Source of the DNA: Neodontobutis hainanensis
Lineage: Eukaryota; Chordata; Actinopteri; Gobiiformes; Odontobutidae
Reading direction: 5' to 3'
Assembly: GCA_024349245.1 (NCBI GenBank)
Contig: JALDNG010000006.1
Coordinates: forward strand, 186,001-250,000
DNA length: 64,000 nucleotides
The notes under the pieces are model-generated. The model saw nothing but the letters and a program-made list of their open reading frames with translations, was not told the DNA's origin and did no database searches. Position numbers and translations under genes: made by a program. Positions 47,761 through 62,236 of this stretch are shown piece after piece (the stretch's first letter is position 1; the number at the start of each line of letters is the position of its first letter).

Positions 47761-50432
47761 GCCGGTGAGGAGATAACTGTTAGTGACAGGGCTGGCTCAT
47801 GAAATGCAGAGTGACTTAACCACCCAATCTGCAGACATTACCCCGCTGAATAGGAAATAGACACTGGAGCAGCCATAACGCAGACGACACACTCGCTGTT
47901 ATTCCCATTTTTGCTTTTTATCACAGATATACACTTTTACAGTAATTCTGCTTCATGAGGCTTGTGATGTTTGAGATGTTTTCACCTACAGCTCACTTTT
48001 GGGTAAAATCCCCGATAGGGCTTTTTTTATCAACACAATAAAAGGCACCAGAGAAATGCTGTTTCAGCGAATCAGCACAATTTACTTAAACTGCTGATAC
48101 ATGGATCAAAAGAATAGTATCTGAAAGATTGGAGAACCTACAACCTGATGCCTTTGTTTAAACCTTCTCTTGAATATGTAAACTATACTACCTAAAGGGT
48201 GAAAATCCCACATTGTCTGTCAAATTAAGAGCCATCCAAATTTATTTTCTATTCTACGTTAAAAAATTTGTCAGGTTTCTGATTTGCATTTCCAGGGGGC
48301 AGAACCAATAAATTACACACATTTATTTGACATAAAACCACAAAGCTTCATAAAAACAGTTACGATTGGTTGTCAGGATTCCTACAAAGTGGAAACGACT
48401 GTGTATCAGATACATTTTACTTTGTGAACAGGTCTAGCTGACCATGTGAGGGATAATGAGCTGTTTGTTTATCGGTAAGACGACGGTTGGAAGGTCATTG
48501 GATAATACTTAAGGACACCGGTTATATTTGATTTAAATGAATTAAATGAAGACTATAAAAAAAATCAATACATTTTTCAAGATAGCATGACCACAGAACT
48601 CTGAATTACAATTCCCTATTTCCTTCCTTTTTTTCTTTTTTTGTTTCTTTGTCACATGATCAGTTGCATTGCTTTCAGAAAAATGTCCCGGTCACGACTG
48701 AACTCTCGTGAAGCCACAGCTTCAACAACTCTTCCCGTCCCCTCCCTCCTCCTTGTGCAGTTCAAGGCCTGAATGGCATTAATCGCCCCCTAAGACGACG
48801 GGCAAAAGAAAGTGAGGTGGAGGTTTGCAGTTGGACATGGGAGCCCCTCACAAAGACAGACTGAGGAAAGCTGGCAGGTCTCACCGACTTCAAACACAGA
48901 TAAAGGGACCGGTTACACAAAAGAGCCCAAATTTTTTTTTTTTGGCTTAATCTTGAGATTCGGAGGTTTATTCGTGGCAGTCTCCACGCCTTTTGTCCAC
49001 TTTGTGTCAGGTTTTAACGGCAGTGGATTAAATTGCTGTTGCGGAAATCATTGTTTGTGTTTTCTTCCGACCCACTGCCTCCCATTGTCCCGGGACATAA
49101 TCGGGCACTCTTTAACACTATGAGAGGTTCATCTTGTCCCATTTTGGGGAAATGAACAGCGGATGGTTCTGGTCACTTTGTTTGTCTAAGAAAACTTAGA
49201 CAATATGTTGTTTTGTTTAGCCATGAATCAGACAGAGTGCTCTTAACTCTTTAAGTAGCTTTTTTAAAATCAGGACAAGGAGGTCTTATTCAAAAAAACT
49301 TCCGAACGCTTTACTTACATCCAGATGCCTTTGCTTTTCTATCAAGATGACCTGGATGACTGAGAACCTCCACAGACATCCAACAAGGGTCAACTTTCAA
49401 GTAATAAAGAGAACAATCAGTAGTAAACACATTAGTAATACTTGTTTATTACTAGGCTATAAAATGTCCATAAAATATTGTTTATACCAGATTATAACTA
49501 TGTAATAATCAATGTAAATGGTCTAATTTTCCTACATGTTTACTACATACAAAGTATTCATTTATACAATTTCTGCTGCTTGTCTTTTTGTCAAATACAA
49601 GATACTACAAGTGTAGTATATATATTTTTTTATTACCCAGAAACAGTGGTTTATAGGTAATAATGGTTAGACAAATATATTTTTCATGTGACTTATTTTT
49701 GTTATCATAAAAGACTAACTAAAAATGAGTTGAGGTTATATGTTACATGATTAGATTTGCGCTGCTTGACCCAAAATAGGATTAGCCTATTATGAGTGTT
49801 AAACATTCTGTTAAACTGAATGAACAAAAGAATCTCTGAGTCTAACGTTTAGCTGTTCCGTCGAAAAACACTGGTATATTTATGTATTAAGTGTTTTGTC
49901 TGTTTGAGTTGATGTTTTTGTTTTGACTTTTCCTCTACCATTTAAACCATTACATACTAATTCTGTTTAACGTAATAAGATATAATATTAATCCATGGAC
50001 ATTTTACGGCACCAATAAACAAAGAAAAACACAGCTTGGCGCTAATAGCAAACATTGAATTGATTGGGTTTCATGTCTCCTGCAGGGTTTCGGTTCCTCC
50101 AGCCCCGAGTGCTGTCTTTCTGCAGGAAAGGTATTGGTCTCCAGCCGCACAACCAGCCAGCCTCCATCTGCCCATGAATAGGACCAGTCACATTTCTGAT
50201 AGCATTTAATGAAAAATCCACCCGGGCCTTGGGTGGGTGTGGGGAAGGGGGGGTGACGGGACAGGCTTGATGTGGGGAAAAAGGGAGTGCTCAACAAAGA
50301 CTGCCTTTCACTAGAGTGGAAAGCCTAGATTGCTCGCTCTCCCCCCTCTTTCCCTCATTTTGTCTTCATTTTTTTTTGAATCAGCATCAAAAATGTGCCA
50401 AACGACTGGGCAGAACCCTCAGTGGTTTTCAG

Positions 50433-50434
<2 letters not shown>

Positions 50435-50463
<29 letters not shown>
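50435..50463. repeat. (GT)n microsatellite
   Basis: GT run of about 29 bases. Confidence 0.97.
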
Positions 50464-50465
<2 letters not shown>

Positions 50466-51975
50466 GAGGTGTCGCACAAAGGGACAGGTGTCTTATGGTT
50501 TAAGGTGGCAGCGCTGCACGGGACACAAAGGTAAAGGCAAACAATTGGTCGGGCGTCATTGAGGGAGGTGTACTCTTTAACCTGCTCCCGTCTAATGTTC
50601 AACCCAGAGGCTTTACAAGAAAAGGCTCAGTATTAATCATTTTCTATTCAGATATTCAACCCAGTGTGTAAGACAACCGTATGTGTCTCATCTGGTCATT
50701 TATGAGCGCTCTTTCTTGTCGACTGGAGTTAATATACACTGGGACTGGGATTTCATTTGACTCATTAAGTTTGTGCAAAATAGGTGAGACGTACTGTATG
50801 TAGTGTCTCTTTTTTGGATATTATAAACAGCAATTACTCTCAGTTCAATGTTCAGTCAGTAGCTTCACAGTTGTCACAGTGCCCCTGCTTTGAAATAAAC
50901 AACATAATCAAATCTATTCAATCAAATAGAAAGCACTGAACAAAAGGGCTGGTAATGGTTCACAGAGTTTAAAATCAAGGCAGACAAGAGTCAAACTAGA
51001 CCCAGATAAGATGTAATCTTGTAGTCAGGGTCTGATTTCATTGTGTGTATTGTTTGATTAACGTAGCTTCCCATGACTGTTGGTCAAAAGTGAAATGCAG
51101 TGATAACTGTAATAATCACCATTAAAGTGCTCTCTCTAAGCATGACAAAAAAACTTTATATTGTTTCAAATTGTATTACAGGGCTTTTCTCCAACCTACA
51201 GAAACAGGTATAAGACTTTGCAACATACATAGTTCCACATTCATTTAATTTGAAGACTGGTCTTTTCCTATTCTCCTGTTTATTTCTGGGCTCCTTTGTC
51301 TCTCTCTCTGTCATTGTGGAATAAATTAAGCCTAATAGTTAGTCATCCTAAAGATAGCGTCAAACGACATGCACAGGGCAACACTCATTTCTCATAAATA
51401 CTTTGATAAATGGAAGTGAAAATGTTTTTGGAAAAGCTCAAATTTAGTAATTAAATATAGACATGCTTTAACAGACCCTTTAGGAGCTTAAATACTTGCT
51501 TCTAAACCCTAAAGACCTCCGTAACAGGACCAAAGGTCTTCAAATGTTTGCCTGCACTTTGGTTTGTTTCCATTCCTTTCTTTGCATTCATCTCAGAATC
51601 AAACGGATCCAAAACAAACCAGAGAAGAGCTTTCAACTCGTCAGATTTCACCACGGCCTTCACTCTCACTCTCCTCGTCTCTGACAGGGAAGTGTCTCCG
51701 GCATACTTTCACATCATTAAGAGCTGAGGCAGATTAGTTTTAGGTTGAAGAAAGTAAACATCACAAATTTGATCTGGGTCTCCACCCTTTTTTCCCCACT
51801 AATAGTCTTTTGTGCACACAGACCCACTCAGGTCAGGTTAATGATTGTCAGAATAAAGTATGATCTATAAATTACAACTTCAGTACATCATTGGCAAAGT
51901 TTGGTTTAGGAACTAGATGTCTCCAATAAAGTTAGCTTAATGTGAAGTCAACTCAATTATTTTATGCATATAACA

Positions 51976-52326
51976 AGTAATTTATTTATATAGCACCTTT
52001 CTCAGATAATTATCACAAAGTGCTTTACAACAGTGTTTTTTTTTACATGAAGTTTCAACTCACCCCATTTACACACATTCACTCCTGGGGCAGACAGAGA
52101 GGAGGGCAGCCACACAACCGGCGCTCACAACCTTCTCCTACCACCACCAAACACACCTCTACAGTCACACACATTCCTACACCAGTGCTACAGACACTGG
52201 AGGCAAGGTGGGTTAAGTGTCTTGCCCAAGGACACAACGACAGTATGAACTGTGGGGCGAGCGGGAATCGAACCTACTACCTTCCGGTTGAAGGACGGCC
52301 GCTCTACCACTGAGCCACTGCCGCCC
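51976..52326 (-). repeat. tRNA-derived SINE-like repeat (family II), nearly complete
   Basis: On the minus strand the head is 'GGCAGTGGCTCAGTGGTAGAGC' (A-box like), followed by 'GGTAGTAGGTTCGATTCCCGC' (B-box like, with the exact GGTTCGATTCC core), then 'GTCCTTGGGCAAGACACTTAACCC'. It ends 'GTAAAGCACTTTGTG...GGTGCTATATAAATAAAT'. It is the best preserved family II copy. The other two are at 930-1125 and 6715-6932. Confidence 0.8.
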
Positions 52327-53289
52327 ATATGACTAAAACTGTAACCGTAATCCTGTTTTCAGAATAAATCTTACCAAAACCAGAACACTGAAGTCTAATG
52401 TAGTACAGCTGAACTCCGCTCTTGTGTTTTATTCCATCCACTGCCCCAGCACTGTCTCGAGAAAAAGGGTTTAAATCCCAATCAAACCCAATATGACCCA
52501 TTATCTAATAATGACGCAGGTGGCTCAACATTGTGAGCCATTTTGTGTCAATATGGGACAATCTGGACTTTTTTAGAGGGTGTTTATGAGCCAGTGACCT
52601 ACAATACATAGTCTTTTTGTAATTTAGTTAGCCCTGGTTTACATTATATTTACAGACAACAGAACACAATCTTATTACTTAAATCAGTACTACATATTAT
52701 GAAAAACAGCAACAATAGTTTGGGATGACAGCAGGTCAGTGCTTTTATGCCATCCCTAAAATTAAGTGCAGATTTTAAATTAAGGTATAGCCCATACATT
52801 AAAAGTTTCTTGTTAAGAGTCACTTGTCCCCTCAGGATATCTTCCACCGCCTGAGTTTTAGAGTAGTTCCCATTTATATAAATATATAAGTCCACTTTTG
52901 AACGTTTTAATTAGTGCAGCTCTGCAGGTTTTCACTGTTGAAAGGAAACCCTGTGTAATAAAGTTATCCATCTCCGTGTCTCTCTGCCACAAAGATCGAA
53001 GATACAGATGGCCTCTTTCTGCTTGTTGCTCATGAAAACCACCCTTCTCATAATCTCTCTATTAATCACCATCATAAGCAGCAGGTGAGCCATAACGTGC
53101 AGTTTGTGACAGCTGGATGGGGCAAACACTGGGGAAGCGGCTCTGGGCTTGTTTGTCCACAGTGGGCTGCCAGATTTAACTTGGCAAAATGAAGCCAAAT
53201 CTTGTTGTTTTGGTTGCAGAAGAGGTTTTCAGTGGAGCAGATGTGGGTTTGAGGGGTGTAAACAATAGTAGGAGGGATAGATTTGTCCC

Positions 53290-53790
53290 TGTGTTGAAGC
53301 AGCTGAAGGGCTACGGCCCGTGTGCACGTCTGAATGATGATTAACTATAATTACCTAAGCAGTACCTGGCCCGCATGCCAGGAGGCAGCCCAAGATTAAT
53401 GGAGCTCCGCTGAAAACGGAACAAAAGCTCACATTTCCGAGGTAATGAATCGCTCTGGTACTAAGGCGTCTTCACGTGGAGCACCCGAGCCCCCGGGGAG
53501 CTTCATTATAGACGGGAGAGGGAGCGCAGAGCTGCAGCATTTTCAAGCAGGGCCAATGAACAGGAGGAAGCCTTAAATCGTCCCAGACATCCCGCTCTTT
53601 ACATGGCCTCTGTAAGCACCAGAGAGATAAACAGCCTGCTCAGTGCTCCTTAAATGGGTGGTAAACACTGCACAGCACAGCGCCCTGTTGGACTTGTCGC
53701 ACTTGTACACAAGGCGTTTAAACAATAAAGCTTGGTGTGGGGCCGAATGAGGAAGTAATGGGGATTGATTTCAGGAGATTGATGCATTTA
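53290..53790. promoter_or_regulatory. Candidate conserved non-coding element
   Basis: About 500 bases of complex sequence with 'GATGATTAACTATAATTACC', 'AAGATTAATGGAGCTCC' and 'GAGGTAATGAATCGC' homeodomain-like cores, GC-balanced and free of repeats. Short frames only. Inference only. Confidence 0.25.
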
Positions 53791-56700
53791 AGGAGACACC
53801 AGCAGAGGAGAAATGTAACAACATAATTTCACAGGAAGGCTCTGTTTAGAGCACATTCCTGGTTCCCTTTTCAACACAGAATCCTGTATGAAGGTTTGGA
53901 GCATTTATGAACTAATCTAGTGAGCTCATCATCGGACCAAATTCCACTGGATTTGTTCATAGACAACAGCATGTCCCTGCAGGGCTCCGGTAGAACCTCA
54001 CAAACTGTAGAGAGGACAGTGTGAGGTGTAAATTTTAAATTTGCAATTTCACCATGACATAGGTGACATAAAAACATTAAGCACTGTACCTTTGATAACA
54101 GTGTCGATAAACTTGGAGACATTCTGGTTTTAATAAAATAGAAAAAAAATGCATCTTAGACATTGTATTTGTGTTTTTCAGCAAAATAACTTGTGGTAAA
54201 AGCTGCCTGCCTCATGTTGTTGAAAGTTTCCAGATGGAGGTATTAAATTGAGAAGAAGGCCCTCAAAACCACCTCTTTCTGTCATACACCTATAAATTGC
54301 ATCTGGTCTTATCTAATTGTTCTTTTAATTTGTTTTATGCCGCTCTAATGCTACCCTCTATAAAGTAATTGGAGAATGAATTAAGCCAGTAAAACCAGGC
54401 ATACACTGTGCAATTTTATATTGTACAACCAAAAACCTGGTCAAATCCAGGCTGAAAATGGCACAGTACATGCCTGGCTTAATTTGGTCATCCTCAAGTA
54501 AGTTCCAAACCGACTGGCCTGAGGCAGGGGTGTCAAACTTATACAGCCCAGAGACCCTCTTTTCCATGAGCTCACCCACACAACACGTCTTTAACGCTAA
54601 TGCTATTTTGCATGTTTGCTGAGTTAAAGTATACGGTGTAATGTGAAGATGACAACAGAAGCAAAAGCGCTGTCATATGCGTGTGTTGACTCAGATGAAG
54701 AGTGTTGAGTGAGACAGGATTTGTGTGGAAACAGCAAGATGCCTGATAACACCAAGCATGAACTGGAGATGACCGTTTGTGATTGGATTATCAAAAAACA
54801 CATTTCAAAGCAAGACCTTAGCATTCATTAAGTGGAAATTCAGTCACGTGTATTGCTGCAGGAAGGAACACTGAAGTAATGTCTTACTTAGTCATATTTT
54901 GCACACTAATTTAGAAGCATGCAGGATTTCGTGAAATCAGCAAAACTGGTATTTGTACTTTTGCATTTTATATTTGGCAAAACATTTTCTGGAGAGCTAT
55001 TATTATATATAAATACATTTTGGATTAGTCTACCTTTTTGTGGCTCTTTCATCTGTTTAAAAATATGGGACATCACACGAGGATCTTGTGTATAGGTTAT
55101 AAAAGTATACTCTAAAAACAGTTTGAATGAGATTAACCTTATAGTACCCTACAGTAACATGACTTCCACATTTGGTAGCCCTCCGAAATATGTATTTTTA
55201 ATAGAAGACGTATACTGAGCTGACATGCCACTTACACATTATCAGACTCAGAGGAAGCAGCTTTCATTTGTACAGGAAACATACCCGTTCAGTAAAGCCT
55301 GGAGGCTAAAGTTTTATTACAAGTGTCTCCTGTTATAAATCACTGTTGACTCTAACACTCTGGATTAATGGTGACATTATTTGGTCGAGTGTTGTGGAGG
55401 GTAATCTATTGTTTTGTGAGATGAATGACGCCAAAAGGAGCACAGTCAGTGGACGAGGTGTGAACAGGCCCCTGGAGCCTGTCCGTGAGATTTGCTTCTG
55501 TGGGTTTCAACTGGTGATGTATGGAGACGGCATCAATTATTGGAAGTCAAACTCCTCGGGGCAACAATGGGAGGATTTACAGACCACAACATTTGTCATG
55601 CCCTTGAAACATGTAACCTCCAGATACGCTGGTTGATACAGGATGAAATACAACCTGACATGAGGTTTCAATGATTACAATGCACCCTTGGTCACATATT
55701 TCTCCTCCATTAAGACGTGGGAGGAAGCACAAGCCCGGACATGCCCACACAGCATGTAGAAGTGCCTTAAAAAAAGAAGGCTTTTTTTTGTTTACAAGCC
55801 TCTAATCATACTAATGACACTTTGCGGACTGTTTCTCAATCGATCACAGCAGCAAACCACAGAATAAAGTGACGGTGCTGTGAATGTGTGCCGGTGCATG
55901 TCTGCGGCGGATGAAAGAGACGTGAGAGTCAACCTTTAAGCTGCTGTTCATCAAAGAGAGAACAACAAAAGCATCCTCTTTCTCTGTGTGTGAGATCATA
56001 AACACAGTATACGCTCATAATAAGTGCTCATGAATCATTTATCTATGTGAGGAGACATGGGGCTGTACATAATAGGTACAGGGACTCTGAACATTATGTA
56101 CACACAGAAACAGAAACAGAACTATAATAAAGAAGCCACTGGTGTCAAGCGTAATGATGAAAAGCCGCAATAATGACTAGGATCAACCTCAAGGGCATAA
56201 GAGATTGGCAATTGACCGATCGTTACTATAGTTGTGTGAATATATTGCATATTGTTTTTAGCATTTTAACATTGTTGTACAAATGTTGGGTCACTGTTCC
56301 TTCTCTAAAGCCGATGTTCCTTTTACTTGAGCAATACATAAAAAAAAGTCTGACGATAACATTAAACAGACAATCATTAACCAGTTTCACTCTGACGAAG
56401 TGATCCTGAACTTCCCTTCACGTGTTCATCACCTACAGAGTATTTGTATTTGTTTTTGTATTTCCGTTTCCACGTTTGCATGTTTAGTTTCAGCTGAATG
56501 TTATTGTGTGCGTGTGTGTCTGTGTGTGAGTGAATGATTGTGTTGTCTTGTTTTTTGATGTATTTGATGCACTGCTGTATCTACCACCTGAATATGGGAA
56601 TATCAAGGACCCCCCCTCCCTCTGTTGCTGGGACGTCCAGACATTTTGTGAGTGACATGGTTTATGGATCTCAAATAGAGGGAACAGGCTGGATACACTG

Positions 56701-57289
56701 GTTGTATTTGTACAAAATACAGTACGATTTAAAATACCATTTCAGAAGACAACCTTCTGTAAACAAAGGACGTCTGCACAATGGAGGCCACTGTTGTAAC
56801 ATCCCAGAGAGTCTGGTGAAGGGTCTGCGCCCTCTACAAGTCAAAAGTTATGCTTGTACCTTAAGATGGGTGGCTTTAACTAAAAAGGTTCTTTAAGTAA
56901 GTAACTAACCCTGAATAACAACCAAGCCATGACAAAGACCAGAGTGAACCAAGTCAAGCCAAGACCAAGCCCAAGCCTAGACGGAAACCAGTGTGTTACA
57001 TGGGAAGAGAAAATTCAAACATTACAAGGTCAACATGTAGGATGGCTTGCTAAAAAATGGTTATTGTGATTTATACAAAAAAGTGAGTTTCCATGTTCTT
57101 GGTTGCATATAAGAAGTTTTGCACTTGCGTGGTCTTGCCTGTTTTTGTTCTAAAGTCCAATGTCCCTTATGTCAGAGATAAGAATGTGTTTTTTACATCT
57201 TTCCTATCATTTTCTGTTCAAAACACACAGAAAGGAGATTATTAGAGAAGTGCCGACTGAAACCAGACAATAGCTTCCTCTTTTTTTCA

Positions 57290-57500
57290 CTGTAGATGCA
57301 CCACAACCAGGAATGACAGCACGGACAAAAGCCGAGACATTAATTTATCTTCTCTATATGACCCTGATGCAAATGAGGTATATAAGACCCAGCAATCAAT
57401 TCCCTAATTGAGTTTGTGATGTTTCAACTTGTTAAGGGACCTCTGTCGAAATTAAAGAGAAGGTCAATTCCTCATTCTGACAATTACTGTATTCATTTCA
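57290..57500. promoter_or_regulatory. Candidate conserved non-coding element with octamer site
   Basis: Contains a perfect POU octamer ATGCAAAT (57367-57374) plus 'ATTAATTTATC' and 'CCCTAATTGAGTTTG' homeodomain-like words, with no open frame. Inference only. Confidence 0.25.
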
Positions 57501-60500
57501 CAGTGCAACAAAGGGATCTGCCAAAAGATTGGAGGAGACTGCAGTGAACCAGAAGCTGCCCCATTGTGAAGGTCCGCATTATAACCTCGGGTTGATCCCA
57601 GTTATAACCTTCATTAAAGTCTGCACACTGTAGATTGGTCCAAAATGCAATGTTCATTTGTAAATCGTATTGGAGTTCGCAGTAAATTACTTGTTGATGG
57701 CATTTTAATAGATTTTAGGGAACCTTAAAATGCCAAAAAGCATCTTCATTAATACATTTCTAAAACGCTTTAGCAATAGATTTATGAACAACAATCATAC
57801 TTCTCGATTCTGGTAAATTTGCACAGACCCATTTTATAAACAAATATCTTTATTTGAGTCAAGAGCAAAAGACAAATTAACTTATTAATTACTATTTATT
57901 TTGAAGTTCCGTGCTGCGTCTGTGTAACTCTGGACTAAAACTGAAGCAGGAAAACAGGTTTTTAACAGAACTTTACGGGCATTTGTCAAAGAAATAAGAA
58001 AGATAACTATGTAATTTCAAAGATTTTTTTGACTTGAAAAGAATTGAAACTGAATGATTTGCAAAAAGGTATCACTTCAAAAGCTGTTAGTGTCTGAGAT
58101 TTTGGTTTTGGAAAAAAGGTTGCGACCATAGCTCTTATCCTTTTAATTAAAATGACCTTTGACACATCCAGTATTTTCTCTTTCATTAGTCCATTGTATT
58201 AAAAGATTATTAGTTACAGAAGGTCAGATTCAAAAGTGAGGTAGGCCCTGGAAATGAAAAGCACTTTATATACTAGAGCTACTAAACAATTTCCCCCTCA
58301 CACTTTCTCTTCAGAACCTACGGTAGCCCTGCAGGGACGTGTCAGTGTATGAACAGAAATGGATCAAATATCTAGTTGAAATTTAGAAACACAGAACACA
58401 TGCATTTCCTTCTTCTCAGTGCTTGTCCTGGGACATCTCTGAGCAGGACTAATTGCTCTTTCCACTGAGTTTTGTCAAGTGTCTTAATGTTTTATTTTTG
58501 TAAAGACATACTGACATTTATTCACTGCTGAGTTTGACTGATGTGCTCCATTTGGTTCAAAACTTTACACAATGCACCTTTATCTTGTTTTAGATCCAAA
58601 ATTTAGTTTAATCTGACCCTTGACCCTTTATTTGTTTTAATCATTTCCTTCCTTTGAGGCTGAGGTTTGAGTTTTAACCTGCACAAATTCAAGTTTGAGC
58701 AAACTGAGTTTTCTGTCCTCAAGAATTTTTTTGGTTTTGAGTGGGTTTTATTGCCTTAACAATTTATAATGTAGAAACATTTTACACTTAGTTTGAAACA
58801 TCATGAAATAGGAAGTGCTTATTTAAACTGGTTTTATCTTTAGTCTGTGCAGATAAAAATTACTTTTTTAAAGCTTACACATTTATACAAGCAGCTTTTT
58901 CCATTTTTGGCTGTGACTGTGTTGCTTCCTGTTTCTGCAAAAGTAGCCCTGCATTCATTAGTAGCACCTCTTTTCCTTCAGGTTGATTGCTATTGGCTGT
59001 TCAAGTCTGCACAGGTACAACCAGTGATCAAGGTTTAATCTGGAGTTCAAAAAGAAATTGGATTTCTTAGGTTTTATTAACAGCCTTCAAATGTTGCATC
59101 ATGAATCTCAAACCACTTGAGTTTCAAACTAAATGTGAACTTAGGTTTACAGACATAATTTTGAAGATGTCACTATACAATAAACAATTTACAACAATAA
59201 ACAAGATAATAGACATTTAAATTTAAAAGACTGGAAAACGACTATTTTTACTATGAAGTGAAGAAGCCCTAACAAACATCTTTTCAATTTTATTTTCACA
59301 GTAAATCTTCAAGTGTGTCCTCTTGGTATGTGCTTTGTGTTTTTCATTTTGTTATTTAGAAGGAAAAAAGTAGTTTGTGAAGTTCAGAGTCATGATCTAA
59401 AGCAGTAGCAGATCTGCAGTGGAGCATTTAGAAGCTGTTGATGTACAGCGTGAGTCAGCTGGTCCCTCAAGTCACATCAGTAGTTTATTTACCGAGCAGA
59501 GAAACCACAAAATTTGAATAAAAATTTGATTGTATATCCCTGCGCTAAAAGCAAAGCTTTCAATTATTTCAGCAGAATTCTTCTCTTGAGGGGCTTATGC
59601 TGCATTGTCATTTATCACCAAAGAGCATTGTGTCATGTTTGCTGCTTAATTCTGTGAGTTTGTTTTCCTTTTTCTCCCGCTGGGAGGGAGAAAAAGGGGG
59701 GAAAAAAGATCTGTTAAAAGCTCCACAGCGTTTTAACAAGATGCACTTAATCTTCCCTGTGTTTGCTTTAGTTAAGTAGAGGATTGTCTTTGCACAGCGC
59801 AGCAGAGGCAGGATGTACAAAGTAGATTTCAACCAGTTTGTAAACCCTCACCTCTTATCACTCTTTATTTGACCAGGTTTTTAGCCGAGCAAGACCAATA
59901 AGATTAATAGTAAACACAGAACCAATTTCAAATTGTAATACATCAACCAAATGTCCCATTGATGCTGTGGGTTCAAGTAGAGTTCATGTTGTTAGTACAG
60001 GCCTTTCATGCTCTCAAATCTCACGCAGATCAAAAGGGCTTTGTGAGGTATGCCACTGTCAGCCAATTAATGCTCACAGAACAGCTGCTCTGCCCGTAAG
60101 GCCGGCACTAAGCACTTTCCACAGCAAAATACCTCAACATGTATAGGCTAATTATTTAGTTCTTGAGGTAGGTTACACCTCAAACATTTGAAACCAGTCT
60201 GACCTTGAGCAGCTTGAGCCAAACCTGTCAGCTTTGGGAAAAAGGATATTCACAAATCCCACCCACGTCAGGAGAGCCCGGACACACAGGGAGAGACCGA
60301 AGAGAGGATTTTTTTAGGCTTAGAAGAACCTCACTTTAGATAAAATCACAGGAATAATAGCTTTATTTCAGGTATTGTACTAGCACTAAATGGCTTAAGG
60401 TGAACTCTGAGGTATCTTATTCAAAAACACTGAGCTGTTACAGGGATTAATGCTGGGATATTTTACTGAGGTGTGCTCGACTTTAACTTTTTCTCAAGGG

Positions 60501-61999
60501 TATCCACATTATTCTGGAGCCATGCTGAAAAAGAGGGGGCAGTTTAACGTGGGACTTCCATTAAAAGATGAAGTGTGTTTTAGCAGCATCTACTGGCAAC
60601 ACTGCAGATTACAATAACACACCTCACATCTTTCCTATCTACAGCCTGTAAGCACCTATGACCCTGCAAGGACGAATGTTTTTATAGTAACCCCACAAGA
60701 AATAAGATAGACCACGAGTGTACTTTAGTTCTTTGTGCTCTAGAGAATATATTAAAAGATTAATGCTAGCTGGTGTTCAATGTGCAGCAGCAGATCACAG
60801 CAGCGTTTTTTTGTGCGCTGCCATAACAGGGCACTATCAATAAAGTCCTATAATATATTTTAAAAACTTTGTGGTAAAAAAATAGACAGACACCTTTAAT
60901 AAAAAATGTTCCATTACACATTTTCTAATGTGTGCTGATATAACATTATCTTTATTGTTTAGAAAAAATCTTAGTATGTTAAAGATGGACCAAAGCCTAT
61001 ACTAGTTTAGTTAGTTAACATTTTGTACCTGTAGGGGGAGTCATGAGCAAGTGCATTTCTCAGTGGTGAAATTACGAAATGACAAAATAGCAATTAACAC
61101 ACCTACTATGGCCTGAGCTCAGTTAGGTATGTGAAGCTGTAATCATCAGAGCACATGCTGTCCTTCACCGACTATCTGTTTGAGTACAGTAGTGTCTTAT
61201 AAACAGTATCTATTTTTATGTATTTATAACATTTGTAATTAAATAATTTACTGTGGAGCCAAGGAAGATTAAATGAGTGATACAACCTTCAGATTATGGT
61301 AATCCTCACAAATATAACATAACATTTAACATATTGTTTTGCACTGCTGCTGTTAACCAACTGAAGCGGGAAAAGCACTGAGCAACAGTAATAACAACAG
61401 ATGTCTTAGGGAAAAACTACAACATTTGATCTACCACATTTCTACAGCTGAGTTACTCCTGACACTTGATGCCAAAGTAAAATCTTGATTGTCAAAATAA
61501 CATATAGCCCTTTTACTTTGTTGGAAAAAAGTAAATTACAGTCTTTGGTTTTAAAATATAATAAGAAATTTAAACACCTTTAGAACAGAAACTGAAGGCA
61601 CCTAATCTCATTGAAACCAGAAATCACAGCACCAAAAAATTTAAAGACTCTTTAACTAGTGACACACATTATAAATAACATAAATCCTTAAAGACCTTAA
61701 TCCAAATTCACAGCCTTTCAATTAAATTGTACAAAACTATCATCAATCACAGCCTTTAAAATAAAAGCAGGTTGAAAGCCTCAAAAGAGACTGATAAAGG
61801 TAATGCTGCCACCTGGAGGTGACTGAACACAACAGGCAAACTCTAATTTTAACTCTGATATGTTTCAACAAAAATAATCAAATCATTAGATAAAACTATA
61901 AGTCTTAACAATAAATAAAGTCTGAAGCTAATCACAGACTATAGCCAACTGTCCAAAACTGGGAGGTCATTATAAGTGTTACATGTGGTTGTTGGTCAC

Positions 62000-62128
62000 T
62001 TCCCTGTGTCTGGGACGCGTTTAAAAATTTGAGACGAGTGGGTTTTGGACGATCCATTCTCCATAATCTTCGTTATTGCTTTGCTCTTGCGCCTGCTGCT
62101 CTGGGACTTCTAGTTTATAGGCACTAAA
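62000..62128 (-). other. Possible 3' coding exon following the zinc-finger exon
   Basis: On the minus strand TTTTTCTTTAG is a good acceptor just upstream of a frame reading AYKLEVPEQQAQEQ through SNNEDYGEWIVQNPLVSNF to a stop near 62022. It joins in frame only if the zinc-finger exon uses the internal donor AAAA|GTACGT instead of GAG|GTAAAT. With the latter, a second acceptor (CTAG) gives a different 36-residue end (KSQSSRRKSK...). Which is real cannot be decided here. Confidence 0.35.
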
Positions 62129-62236
62129 GAAAAATCACATTACTGTAGCATATAGGAGGGGTTGTGTATGATCAATTCTTCTGAATTTGTTCAGCAAGTT
62201 ATGCACACTGAAAATATGTACAGATTGAACATTTAC

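Larger units (their letters stand above)
45865..51975. other. Gene-poor intergenic DNA with possible regulatory blocks
   Basis: No gene is supported; frames are short and unrelated to known families. Two blocks stand out by complexity (46360-46680 and 47395-47760, listed separately). A GT microsatellite lies at 50435-50463. Confidence 0.5.
52327..61979. other. Gene-poor intergenic DNA with possible regulatory blocks
   Basis: No gene is supported. Complex non-repetitive blocks are at 53290-53790, 57290-57500 and about 59995-60250. The remainder is AT-rich with no recognised repeat, apart from a possible hAT-type end at 54525-54540 that I did not accept. Confidence 0.5.

Noticed and set aside
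52240..52326. Possible tRNA gene on the minus strand
   Set aside because: The A-box and B-box like words are part of a complete SINE-like repeat with the typical body and tail, so it is not a functional tRNA gene.
54525..54540. CAGGGGTGTCAAACTT, resembling the end of a hAT-type transposon
   Set aside because: Only one end was seen. The matching inverted end (GTTTGACACCCCTG) and an 8-bp target duplication were not found nearby.
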